From positions 28,326,886 to 28,390,885 of the forward strand of contig NC_086374.1 in the NCBI RefSeq assembly GCF_036588685.1: a stretch of 64,000 bases of DNA. The letters run 5' to 3'. Every line of letters starts with the position of its first letter. Positions within the stretch are counted from its first letter, which is position 1. The notes under the pieces were generated by a model that was not told where the DNA came from, made no database searches, and saw only the letters and a list, made by a program, of their open reading frames with translations. The DNA is from Mytilus trossulus (taxonomy: Eukaryota > Mollusca > Bivalvia > Mytilida > Mytilidae). Below, piece after piece: positions 14,001-22,556 of this stretch. The translations under genes were made by a program, and so were the position numbers.

Positions 14001-15847
14001 AAAAGGTGTTCTACGATTTTGTACGTTTTAACATATACTTATTAAATCATTGTGAACACTTAAATAAAAGCAACAGTAGTATACCGGTGTTCCATAGTCA
14101 TGCATCGATTGAATTAAAAAAAAAGGGTCACAAACCGAAACCAAGGACAACTGAATAACAGAAACATTAAACTGCTTAAAAAAACCAAAACCACAAACAT
14201 ACATAGAAACTTTCTATTTTATGACAACTGCCATATTCCTGACTTGGTATACGACATTTTAAGAAAAAATGGTGGGTTTAACCTCGTTTTATATTTGAAA
14301 AAAATAAATATGTAAGTTTTGGTAAAACCTATCGGAATTTTTTTTTTTTATTCGAGCGTCATCATTGGTATTTTGTAGATAAAACGCGTGTCTAAAAAAC
14401 AGAATTTTGCCACTTAAAAAATATGTAGGTTTATTATTTTTATTAATTTACATAATTTGCATTGTATATTTTCAGTCGTACCCAAAACCGAAGCGCCAGA
14501 ATATACAATGGGTATGAATTAAATTAAAAAAAACCAACAACACACAAGGTTGCAGCTTAACAAGACAGAATTAAATGACAATTTAAATAATTTCGCTTTT
14601 TGAAAGAAAACCAAAATTCATAAATAGAATGCTCGCTAAATTCATGTAAAAAAGACAGAATAGATGCAAGACAAGTAAAAACATGCATAAAAAAGATCGA
14701 AACGCAAAGACAAAAAAAACGAGGGTGAACTCAGGTGTAACGATGATAATTTGTACTCTATATAAGTTATGTTTCTAAAACCAAATTGTAAGTTAAAGAC
14801 AATATCACAGAAAAAAAAGAATAAATCAGGAATGGACATAAAACAGTCTAGCATTTTTGCACCTGTTCCGAGTCAGGAACCCCTGGCCTTTGTTAATCTT
14901 GTATTATTTTAATTTCAGTTTCTTGTGTACAATTTGGAAATTAGTATGTCGTTCATTATCACTGAACTAGTATATATTTGTTTAGGGGCCAGCTGAAGGA
15001 CGCCTCCGGGTGCGGGAATTTCTCGTTACATTGAAGACCTGTTGGTGACCTTCTGCTGTTGTTTTTTCTATGGGCGGGTTGTTGGTTCTCAATTTTACTA
15101 AATACTTTACATAACATTGAGGACTGTACAACACGATCTCCTCAAAGTATCTGGTATGGTGTTAGGTGCACCAAACGTATAAGCAGTTCTTACTCCATTT
15201 AAGAATTCTTGAAGTTACTGATAGCCAGCTTAATATTGAGAAAAAGAACATGCTCTCTACCACCATTAAAGATTCAAATGGAGATACAACAAGATTCAAG
15301 TTGTGAATATATAACGATAAACAAAACTATAAGAAAAAAATCATTTTAACATTAGAAAACAGGATTTATCATTTTTTAAGATAATAATTTTTGTTGTTTA
15401 TCTTTTATTCCTTTATGTCTTTGAATTAAGAATGACGGGACATAAAACAATACTAATGTATCTGAAATCATCTTTGCTTGAAGTATTTAGAACCCAAATT
15501 GTTTCTGATTTTTTTTATATCATGGTTTTATATTTATTACAGAAGCCATTGAGAAGTTATTAAGCGCCGAAAGTCTACATAAACTTGCCGCTTGTTTGTC
15601 AGAAGATGAGGGATTTGACTTGTCAATACGGCTTGGGGTTCCTGCTGGAACCGTGTCCAAAGTGCTAATAATGATTGGCAGTGTTGAAAGTAAAAACTTC
15701 AGATTAATTTTGATTTGGAAACAATCAATAAAAGGGGACGTGTCGGATGTAAAAGACTTCATTAATGCTTTTCATGACATCGATAGGGGAGATTTAGCTT
15801 TTGGTATCATGGATGCTTTAGACAATTGTAGACCATTTAAAAAGTGA
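878..15847 (+). CDS. ZU5-UPA-death-domain-like protein, 14-exon gene model
   Basis: Joined by eye: 878-957, 1921-1992, 2175-2399, 3180-3272, 4168-4299, 9542-9613, 10623-10688, 10936-10965, 11258-11588, 11949-12128, 12380-12663, 12973-13493, 14476-14511, 15543-15847. Together they make 2,427 nt (808 aa), every intron is GT..AG, and phases match at every junction. Residues 1-250 are polar, acidic and unrecognised. About 395-530 resembles ZU5 (an 'IQVAVKGGVLDEPEDVTF' strand, then a 'YISDGL' turn). About 540-690 resembles UPA. About 708-800 is death-fold-like ('LSIRLGVPAGTVSKVL', 'LIWKQSIKGDVSDVKDFINA'). Known members of this architecture (UNC5, PIDD, ankyrin) pass signals through death-domain contacts. 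The role here is inference. Intron 5 is 5.2 kb and repeat-filled, so the first five exons could be a different gene, with ATG 9576 as an alternative start. No signal peptide or membrane segment is seen. The weakest part is the unity of the model. Confidence 0.7.
1921..1992 (+). CDS. Exon 2
   Basis: 72 bases between a TTATAACAG acceptor and an AG|GTACTG donor. Phase 2 in and out. Encodes a basic, aromatic-rich stretch (TYKYRHEDLIWRSKYRAIKG). Confidence 0.6.
2175..2399 (+). CDS. Exon 3, acidic
   Basis: 225 bases in phase with exons 2 and 4. It encodes a highly charged DEEDEKDK region followed by a Ser/Thr-rich part. The acceptor is TTATAG. The donor CAG|GTAATC lies in the first unit of a tandemly repeated sequence (see 2383-2486). 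Confidence 0.65.
2383..2486 (+). repeat. Fourfold short tandem repeat over the exon 3 donor
   Basis: The block CTGCACGTATGTTCAGGTAATC, including exon end and splice donor, is repeated about four times with period ~27-31 bases and small changes. Three copies keep CAG|GTAATC and the fourth reads CTG|GTAATC, so alternative donors are available. Confidence 0.7.
3180..3272 (+). CDS. Exon 4
   Basis: 93 bases from an AATAG acceptor to a GG|GTATGT donor, phase 2 in and out. Encodes a Gly/Lys-rich stretch ending AHYGKFKG. Confidence 0.6.
4168..4299 (+). CDS. Exon 5
   Basis: 132 bases from a TCTTCAG acceptor to an AG|GTAATT donor, phase 2 in and out. Encodes a charged stretch ending in RYAHFNQMRSQ. 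Last exon before the 5.2-kb repeat-filled intron. Confidence 0.6.
4334..4949. mobile_element. Short copy of a tandemly inserted element (ends A and B)
   Basis: Starts with segment A (4334-4444, 'TTCTTTTTCACGGGTTCAAC') and ends with segment B (4779-4949, 'TTAGTTATGCACGGGTGAA'). An almost identical A begins immediately after it at 4950, and B recurs at 8345-8500. Part of A (ATTTCTTTTC..AAGGCTTAAT) is an imperfect inverted match to the end of B, so the element has terminal inverted repeats. This copy, about 616 bp, appears internally deleted. Confidence 0.5.
5440..6345 (+). repeat. Tandem array, ~205-bp unit, about 4.5 copies
   Basis: Units share 'CAAGCGGCCAGGTCCGCATA', 'AATCTACAGTTACAA', 'AAAATTCATTCATTCATTTTA' (shortened in places) and 'ATCCTATCCTTCAAGGACAG'. 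They begin near 5447, 5653, 5860, 6061 and 6245, so the last unit is shorter. Open frames here come only from the repeat period and are not genes. Confidence 0.85.
6350..7960. other. Non-coding intron/element interior
   Basis: No exon-like frame or recognised repeat. It contains a G-run (about 7845-7860) followed by A- and T-tracts. Confidence 0.4.
7963..8040. repeat. Poly-T tracts
   Basis: A T-run of about 33 bases at 7964-7996 and a second T-rich run near 8028-8037, probably poly-A tails or slippage products seen from the other strand. Confidence 0.8.
8059..8334 (-). CDS. Hypothetical 91-codon frame inside a mobile element
   Basis: An ATG-started minus-strand frame encodes an acidic, Ser/Thr-rich sequence beginning MSDEEIQSTHERAPARSHH. 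It lies directly downstream of repeated segment B' read on the same strand, which would be its leader. Composition resembles the start of a retroelement gag-like protein, but no motif is diagnostic. It may be an element-derived remnant or a chance frame. Confidence 0.25.
   Translation of the reverse strand: MSDEEIQSTHERAPARSHHRSEDDNLTSNPTADAFSLFSTGHMSSNCPEISGLTTPAVANEVLSLIDFNLCLDTYEYDNELLQVYNVKGQL
9542..9613 (+). CDS. Exon 6 (contains alternative start ATG 9576)
   Basis: 72 bases from a TTTGTAG acceptor to an AG|GTATGT donor, phase 2 in and out. It encodes a Lys-rich stretch with MEKGTQSSTKTE at its end. If the five upstream exons belong to another gene, the ATG at 9576 would be a reasonable start, from which the frame runs on through the ZU5-UPA-death part. 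Confidence 0.55.
10623..10688 (+). CDS. Exon 7
   Basis: 66 bases, TTTTACAG acceptor, AG|GTAATA donor, phase 2 in and out. Encodes EVQTVYPVERRDSFDLTMDK. Confidence 0.65.
10936..10965 (+). CDS. Exon 8 (30-base micro-exon)
   Basis: A TTTTTTAG acceptor and an AG|GTAATA donor enclose 30 bases (SEVSTEEIQ) that keep the frame. Confidence 0.55.
11258..11588 (+). CDS. Exon 9
   Basis: 331 bases from a GACACAG acceptor to a TTT|GTAAGT donor, entering in phase 2 and leaving in phase 0. Encodes a helical start (LELKAGLEKADVAAIDFLDG) followed by beta-rich sequence leading into the ZU5-like region. Confidence 0.75.
11949..12128 (+). CDS. Exon 10 (start of ZU5-like domain)
   Basis: 180 bases, TCTTCAG acceptor, CAG|GTAAGA donor, phase 0 in and out. 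The 'ALIPDIQVAVKGGVLDEPED' stretch fits the ZU5 pattern of an amphipathic strand followed by a proline/glycine turn and an acidic 'DEPEDV' segment. Confidence 0.75.
12380..12663 (+). CDS. Exon 11 (second half of ZU5-like domain)
   Basis: 284 bases, ATTATAG acceptor, AC|GTAAGT donor, entering in phase 0 and leaving in phase 2. 'YPITYISDGLWIRRNKLL' matches the ZU5 turn normally read as P-H/D-G-L. The end 'KFIVMLDHTHSTFWYVVT', finished in the next exon, fits the domain's last strand. Confidence 0.75.
12973..13493 (+). CDS. Exon 12 (UPA-like domain)
   Basis: 521 bases, ATTTCAG acceptor, entering in phase 2 and leaving in phase 1. Read without splicing the frame would stop at 13505-13507. Splicing at GATG|GTATGA joins in phase to exon 13 and the death-like exon. 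Residues such as 'LGGVADDKRLEMSDDGG' and 'LQFSVGHSCRVKFKIKCR' fit the UPA fold of ZU5 proteins. An alternative short isoform could end at 13507. Confidence 0.75.
14060..14200 (-). repeat. Dispersed repeat ('GTAGTATACCGGTGTTCC' family)
   Basis: Related sequences occur at about 18,700-18,850 and, in the opposite orientation, at 52,170-52,200. I recognise it as a common mussel repeat. No coding potential. Confidence 0.55.
14476..14511 (+). CDS. Exon 13 (36-base linker micro-exon)
   Basis: TTTTCAG acceptor and ATGG|GTATGA donor. Encodes VPKTEAPEYTM, a short linker between the UPA-like and death-like parts. The phase (1 in, 1 out) fits both neighbours. Confidence 0.65.
14905..15095 (+). repeat. 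Dispersed mussel-type repeat, copy 2
   Basis: Second copy of the repeat at 428-640, in the intron before the last exon, same orientation, high identity by eye. Confidence 0.75.
15543..15847 (+). CDS. Exon 14 (death-fold domain, stop codon)
   Basis: 305 bases from a TTTATTACAG acceptor to TGA at 15845-15847. Encodes ~100 residues with the helix pattern of a death domain: 'LSAESLHKLAACLSEDE', 'FDLSIRLGVPAGTVSKVL', 'RLILIWKQSIKG', then two closing helices. Death domains mediate homotypic contacts in apoptosis and innate signalling. The partner here is unknown. Confidence 0.75.
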
Positions 15848-18690
15848 AGTCTTTTAGTCATTAAACCTAAGTTCAATATATTTGGTTATTTTATAATAGC
15901 AATGATTATGCCAAACTTATGATGACTGGTGTTTCTGCATTTGCTAAATCTAATGGATAAATACATCAAAGAAACCACAATTAGCTTGATTGCCACGAAC
16001 AAAAACCCAAAAATTTTAAAAAGATAACTTTAAAGATATAGTTACAACAACAACAACAACATAAAACGTTTAATTTGCAACGAATCAAGTATTAACATCC
16101 ATCAAGCTAGAAACTTTAGATTCTTTCCTGTTTAAATCAAGTCAAAAAGGTATTATTTACCTCTGTCAATCGCTATTCCTTTCTATTCAGTAGATACAAT
16201 AGAGATTGAATAAATATTTATTTGTTCGTATAAAATAACATTTTATTTTGTAATATAGGTATAGTAAACATAACATTTTATTTTGTAATATAGGTATAGT
16301 AAACATAACATGACATGTTTCATGTTTCAAAAAACGCATAAATGAATTATAAATGTAGTAATTATATATGTGTGCATATTTGGGACAGAAAATATCGTTT
16401 TTATCGAAAATTGTCCTTTGAAGCCAAAGCTCTTTATTTTGTTCAAATATATAGATTGCCAAAAAAATCAGGGTTCATTATTTTAATCCAGATATGTTAA
16501 TTGCCAGTCTGTCCAAGTATCAGGCATATTCTAAAATTTTCAAACATGACACATTAAAACAATAGTTGAAAGAATATTTACTGGTAAAGTACTTGGTTGA
16601 ATTGGAAATTGTTGTATTATTTAATTATTTTTTGCTTGATTGTTAATTGCTCCATTTCTACTTACCCTTTATAGGACAGTTTATTTAAACATATGGTAGA
16701 TACCTTATTACATAAGTAACACGATTGGTGTAGCTTATTTCTGAGCCATGGTGTACCCTAGATAAATGAAAGAGCATATCTTTTAAGTCAGTTATCTCAT
16801 TGCCAATGACTTTCCCTTGGAATAAAGCTGCCCCAAAAGAACTGCTGGCAAAATAAAAGACTGATATGACTATGTATAGCCATCACCCATTTGATTGCTA
16901 CGATGTGTCTGTATCCACATTCAACAGCCTCATGTTTCTTCAGTCTTAGAGTTTTATATTAGAGAATAGTCGTCCTATCTGTAATTTCAAGGATTGTTTC
17001 CATATCCCGACTTTTACATCTTGATCTTGAAGCATCTGATAATTCTATTTTTGAAAGTCATGTAAATCTCTCACGTTTTTAAATTTTGTTACATTGTCAG
17101 AATATAAAAATGAAAGGAAAGAGTTCCACTGTTTCCCACAATGGACACATTATATCTTTAAAAGGGTAATAACTAAAAATGACTTCTTTTTTTCTTTACA
17201 ATTTTCTTAAATGTCTGATAGAAATGAAGGCTAGAGAGCAGTTGCAACTTACGATATATCTACGGACATAACCTTTAAAAAAATTGTTGATAAGCACTGA
17301 TTTTAGAACTTGTTCAATACATAGTTGATATAAACCAAAGCGATAAATTTCATGAAATTCGTGCAGGAGTATTACCCATAAGAACATTGTAATTTCAGAT
17401 AAAATTATTATTTCCGAGTGGTAGATTTATAATTAAAAAAAAATTGTTGATCGACACTGAATTTTGGGCAATGCTGATAGAAACCTATGATATAAGTTGG
17501 ATAAAAATCTTGCTAATAAAGTGAGAGCATTAACAAGACCGTACACGTGAGAGCGTTAAAAAGAAAGTGTCCATCGTACACTGATGCCCAAATCGCACTA
17601 TAATTTTCTCTGTTTAGTGGACCGTGAAATTTGAGGTAAAAACTCTTATTTTGCATTACAATTGAAAAAATCATAGCCTAGGAAGCATGTGTATTAAGTT
17701 ACATGTTGATTTGACTTCATCTTCACCAAAAGCTACGTTAACTAAAAACGTTTACTTGAAGCAGGACAAACGGACGAACGAATGGATAAACGGACGGACA
17801 AACAGAGACACAGTTCAGAAAACATAGTGACCATAAATTGGACATAAAAAGATCGGATGGTCATATTCCTATGCTCCCTGGAATGTGTCGTTCGGAGGAC
17901 AATGATATCAGAAATGAACGCTTACTAAATCAGCATATTCTATTTTAATCGACCACTTATATATTGTAGCAGTATAATCCATAACCATACATAGAAAACT
18001 TGATTTGGTAAAAAAATTAATACGAAAATAAAGCGTGTTAAAATCATTTTTTTTTACCGAGTCGTGAATCACTTTAGACTGGATTTAAAAGATCAGATAA
18101 TATATTAGAATAAGAATACAGACATAATGTGATATGTTAAAGTATAAGTTAAGATTTTTACTGAATAATGCAATCCGTATGTACCAAACGTGAACTATTC
18201 TCGAATATGACTGTTATACCTAGTTGGAATCTGCATTACTATACGGCGTGTCGCGGTATTTTGGTCATCCAACATTCATGAATTCATTTTTGTCGTTTCT
18301 GTTATGGTTTCAGTTGGATAATATGTTATTTTTTATCGTTTATCATTTGATTATGGACTTTCCGTTTTGAATTTCACTCGGACTTTTGCGATTTTAACTT
18401 TTTTTATAGTCAAAATAAATATGAAATTTTCTTTTCATAACATCATTGTCATGACAATTCTTTGGACGAGTATTCTGAAAATGATTGTTTAAAGTTCGAG
18501 CATGTCAGTAACTTAAGCGAATTACAGGTTTCTATATCCTGTGGTATTTGTTAATGAAATATGTTTTTTTTGTGTAGCTTGTGTTTGGTGTCGACTATTA
18601 CATTATTTGTCTGTGCGTTTCCTGTTTTTGGGCTGTATTTCTGTCACGTAGTATTTTCATCCCATCGATATTTTAAACACTTTCATAAAG
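15848..18690. other. Intergenic, no gene seen
   Basis: No exon-like frames on either strand. It contains a 37-bp direct duplication at about 16,230-16,310 (TTATTTTGTAATATAGGTAT twice). Polyadenylation of the upstream gene presumably occurs near its start. Confidence 0.5.
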
Positions 18691-18699
18691 CAGCCGGTA

Positions 18700-19090
18700 C
18701 GGCAAGTCATTACTAACGACAACAGTAGTATACCGCTGTTTGAGTCTTTAATCGATAGAAAAACACAAATTCGGGTTAAAATCTAAAACTGAGGGAAATG
18801 CATTAAATATAAGAGGAGAACGACACAACAGACACAACATTAAAATGTAACAGACAATTACACCAGGATAAACCCATTATTTGTTCGTTAAATTTCTGTA
18901 CCAAGTCCTATATGACAGTTGTTATCAAATATTATTTTTTGTTCGCTTTAGAGTTCCTTTTTTGTAAATCTGTTTTTTCGTTGACCTGTTTCTTTTTGGT
19001 TTAGTTTGTAACCCGTTTTTTTCCCTCTCAATCGAATTATGACCTTTGAACATTAGTGTACTACTGTGGCCATTATTTATCCTTGTATGT
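18700..19090. repeat. Dispersed repeat fragments
   Basis: Two adjacent pieces of common dispersed repeats: 'CAACAGTAGTATACCGCTGT' and 'CTCTCAATCGAATTATGACC'. The second recurs near 53,215-53,235. Confidence 0.55.
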
Positions 19091-19300
19091 ATATTTGGCA
19101 GAACTTAGACTTGATGAACTGCCTACAGCTAACTACTATAAAAGTATATAATTTAATTTTGGAAGTAACGCGTCTCCTGATTGGCTGACGTTATTTTGTT
19201 ATCAGCCCATATACATAATTCGGTCATGTGACCATGACTTCATCAACTTTTTTTCGTGCTTTTCTATGGTTTAAAATGGAATTTAGAATTAAATTATTAG

Positions 19301-19447
19301 AAACGACTGTATTTTTTTTCTGTCTGTTCTAAATAACATAAAAAATGTGGTGCACACTGTTAAATAACCCGCTACGCGCGTTATTCAGTGTGCACAATTT
19401 TTTTATGTTATTTCTTCATAGACAGAAAAAATATTACAGTCATTCCT
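19301..19447. repeat. Foldback hairpin (MITE-like)
   Basis: Two ~70-base arms (left from 'AACGACTGTATTTTTTTTCT', right ending 'ATATTACAGTCATT') are near reverse complements around a short GC-rich centre 'CCGCTACGCGCG'. There is no open frame. Typical of a foldback or MITE copy. Confidence 0.65.
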
Positions 19448-19819
19448 AAAATAAATATTTATTACCAGTAAAAAAAAAGGTGATGGTGCGATCTTAATTC
19501 TTCATCTTTGTTACTGTAAGGTAAAATAATGTTTCTACATTTTGTTTTGAGTTTTATAACGCTAATAAGTACAATGAGTGTGTTGACAACTGGTTATACT
19601 AAAATATTACAAAGATAGAGAACTCCAAGTCAAGTTCTAAGTTATAAACCCAAAAGAACCAGTAGAATGACAAAAACATGCATTAATTTGCTATCCAGCT
19701 ACCAGTCTATAAAAAAATATGATTACAAAGAGTATAAACGATATAATAAAAGTGGCCTATTGGCCTTATATATAGTTGTATAAAAATCTAAGCATTACTT
19801 ATTATTGTTAAACATTCGA

Positions 19820-21240
19820 GTCATTTGTATCAGGACCACTGTAACTTTCACTTAAAGAATAACCGTCATTTTCCTTTCTATCGTTACCATCCTTTTTTGA
19901 CTTGAAATTGATGATGAAAGTTTTCTCTTTTGTTCTGGACTGTCTATAGGCTTCAACTTGTTTCCATTTTGGCGTTTGTAAGCGGATATTTCTGTCATCG
20001 CATCCTCTTCTCTGTGCTTATTACTCTTATGACCAATTAATTTCTGTTTTGTAGCTTCTTGGACGAGCTTCTACATACCAGGTTTATCATCATGAACATA
20101 CTTCGCATTTTTAGTTCATATACCAAAGACTTGTTTAACTAGTTTTTGGTGCTTCTGAAATAATGCACCTTTAAGATTTTCTCCAACAACAGCATTAAGG
20201 CCTTTTACTGGTTCGATATTTTCTGTTAGAACTTGTCTTTTACCATTTGGAATAATGTTTGCTTTATCACAAGAGGGTTCATGATGTGGTGGGGATGAAG
20301 CTTCTGGAGACGTCAAAAGTTCAACAACCCTCTTCCCCCGTTTTGGCCATTTTAATGTCGTAACTTTCTCTGATGTCGGTGCTTGCGGATATATGTAGAA
20401 AAGTAGAAAATCTATGGTTCAGCATACCGAGAAATTGAAACAAAAGAAGCAAAACAAAGACAACAACAAAAAGTAAAGCTATTGGCACTATCGATACTGA
20501 ATTATTATCACATTGTATTGATATAGACGACACTGAGTCCTTGAAAGTGTTAACTTGGGTAAATCCAAATATAACTGTTACCAAGATTGCATTTAAGGGC
20601 ATACGATACAGTTTTGATCCTGTATTTACAAGTTCGTGAAAATTTGCATATAAGCTATTTTTTACCTGATTAAATCAAATATGTAATAAAAAATACACCG
20701 TCATGTGCTACTTCTTGAGTAAAATGAGGTCGAAATTTTGTATAAAATGTATGCTAAAAATTCAGATTTGTGGCCGTAATTTCTTTTTCGAAAGAAAGAC
20801 ATAACTTTTTTATAAAAGATAAACACAAATTGTTTTTTGTTAAAAATAATGGGTAATTTCTGTAGTTTATCCTAAATAATTAAGCATTTTTTTATTCAGA
20901 AATAACTTATATTTATCAAATGTTCATGAATTGAGGAACATTTTTTGTGGCATGTTTATCAAAATTAAAAAAAATCCTCTATTTACAGTTTTATAAAATT
21001 TGGGTCACATAATCTCCCTGCAAAATGAAAAAAAAATGCTGTTTTGAAAAATAGGGGTCCATGAACTCGTTTTCAAATTAAATCAGTTTGTATGACGAAA
21101 TCAGTCGAAAAACGCATCTTTTACCGACATGTCACAGTTTGACGTCGCGAAAATAACATTTTACGTTAGCAACGTCATTACCTCCCCTGTAACTGTATCG
21201 TATGCCCTTAACAAGTAAACGAATAATGACACCTTGTTAC
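19820..21240 (-). pseudogene. Degenerate single-copy membrane-protein gene, split by a MITE
   Basis: Reading the minus strand, 21,240-21,208 continues across a MITE insertion into 20,596. Together they give a hydrophobic start (LFVYLLNAILVTVIFGF), a short Ser-rich ectodomain and a transmembrane segment (IVPIALLFVVVFVLLLLFQF). After one frame change comes a basic cytoplasmic tail (LKWPKRGKRVVELLTSPEAS... to 20,116). The tail frame continues past two in-frame stops into another Lys-rich, Ser-rich part (to about 19,820). The hydrophobic start is preceded by GTG, not ATG. The mix of frameshift, stops and insertion argues for a pseudogene. I do not recognise the family. Confidence 0.5.
20597..21207. 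mobile_element. piggyBac-type MITE with TTAA target duplication
   Basis: The 611-bp element starts GGGCATACGATACAGTT and ends with its reverse complement AACTGTATCGTATGCCC, flanked on both sides by TTAA (20593-20596 and 21208-21211). There is no transposase. The TTAA duplication is the hallmark of piggyBac-superfamily insertion, and I recognise these ends from mussel genomes. It interrupts the hydrophobic start of the pseudogene around it. Confidence 0.85.
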
Positions 21241-21370
21241 GCAATTCTATTTGATCTCTTCTTCTTTTTTTTGTTTCTAATGGCATTAAAAATCGCTCAA
21301 TTGTTGAGTTTCAAAATGTTCGTTCTTTTTTACTGATCATTTAAACCATATGATCGGCATAATAATGACA

Positions 21371-21486
21371 TTAATTGTCATCTTTTTCTTTATCCTCCTC
21401 CTCTTCTTCCTCTAAATGTTTAATTTCATCACGTGTTTCAGTACACTTATTTGAGTCGTCAGCTACTTCTTCCATACGATCTTTGT
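21371..21486 (-). CDS. Orphan terminal exon, acidic C-terminus
   Basis: Minus strand: a TTTTAG acceptor precedes 116 bases encoding KDRMEEVADDSNKCTET... and an acidic run (EEEEEEDKEKDDN), then TAA at 21371-21373. It must be entered in phase 1. The next plausible minus-strand exon upstream (30,463) ends with its own stop, so the parent gene is not identified. The non-LTR retrotransposon at 21.77-26.3 kb sits immediately upstream and may have separated it from its partners. Confidence 0.4.
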
Positions 21487-21767
21487 CTAAAAGTATTACG
21501 AAATAAACACAATAACACTATCATATCAAGAAAAAATATAAAAAAAACCAGTGTTTCAAATAGTTATAAAAGGTATCAGGGATGTAGTACTTGAATTTAG
21601 TGTTGTCTTTTTAAATGAGATATTATTATATAACGAAAACGAGGTTACATGTAATGGACGTATGAAAGATAGCTCTTACCAAATCTTGTGATATTATAGG
21701 ATTATATTGATCATTGGATTATTAAAGTGCCAAAAACTATTGCAAAATGTTCAAGTGTCCAATCTAG

Positions 21768-22556
21768 ATGTTGAATACTAGAGAACCAGGACGAAAAGCT
21801 CGGCGTACTTCGTCAGATACAGAAGTGGAACAGACCCTACCAATAGCAAAACGATCCAACAAAATGTCTAGCTCAGAACAGTTAGCCCACCCGTCTAATG
21901 CAAAGGGACCCGGACAAGACAATCCCGCTAGTACAAGGTCAGTAAATGACATTTATGATTTATTGACGAAAGTTAGTAATAACCAAGAATCCCTTAGACA
22001 ATCCATGGAGCAGCGAATCACGAATTTAGAAGTTAGTTTTAAGACCGAAATATCAAGTAAAATGAAATCGTTGAAAGACGAAATTAACATTGAGTTTGCT
22101 AAGTTTGATAATGAAATACAAAGTCTTAAACACAAAATAGATACTCTGGAGAAAGGTGAAAGCAATACACAAGTGTCACAGAACATTACTCACTCTAAAC
22201 TAGTGTTTAAAAATGTACCAAATACCGACACGGGTGATAGTGAAGATTCCCTCAAGGCATATATTAACGGTATTATTACCTATCTTGAACTGGATTTTAA
22301 TGTGACAACCGTACAATGCGTAGGATCGAACGCCAATCAACAGAACAAAACGGTACTTGTTAACTTTGATAATGAAACTCAACGTGTAAACGTTCTAAAG
22401 AAAAAAAGAAAACTTAAAGACAATCCTATGTACAGTCATGTATACGTCGAATCTGACAAAACCAGACATGAACGCATGCAAGAGGCTAACATTCGCAAAA
22501 TTATAAAAACTATTCCTAGTCTAGAAATTCGTGGTGGTAGGGTAATTAAAAAATAG
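21768..22556 (+). CDS. LINE ORF1 nucleic-acid-binding protein
   Basis: 262 codons from ATG 21768 to TAG 22554-22556. Residues 1-50 are basic and disordered. About 68-135 has the heptad pattern of a coiled coil. About 145-220 fits an RRM-like fold ('SKLVFKNVP' strand and 'KTVLVNF' strand). The end is basic (RKIIKTIPSLEIRGGRV). This is the layout of L1-type ORF1 proteins, which trimerise and chaperone the element RNA into the cytoplasmic RNP. The reading frame of ORF2 continues directly after the TAG. Confidence 0.85.
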   Translation: MLNTREPGRKARRTSSDTEVEQTLPIAKRSNKMSSSEQLAHPSNAKGPGQDNPASTRSVNDIYDLLTKVSNNQESLRQSMEQRITNLEVSFKTEISSKMKSLKDEINIEFAKFDNEIQSLKHKIDTLEKGESNTQVSQNITHSKLVFKNVPNTDTGDSEDSLKAYINGIITYLELDFNVTTVQCVGSNANQQNKTVLVNFDNETQRVNVLKKKRKLKDNPMYSHVYVESDKTRHERMQEANIRKIIKTIPSLEIRGGRVIKK

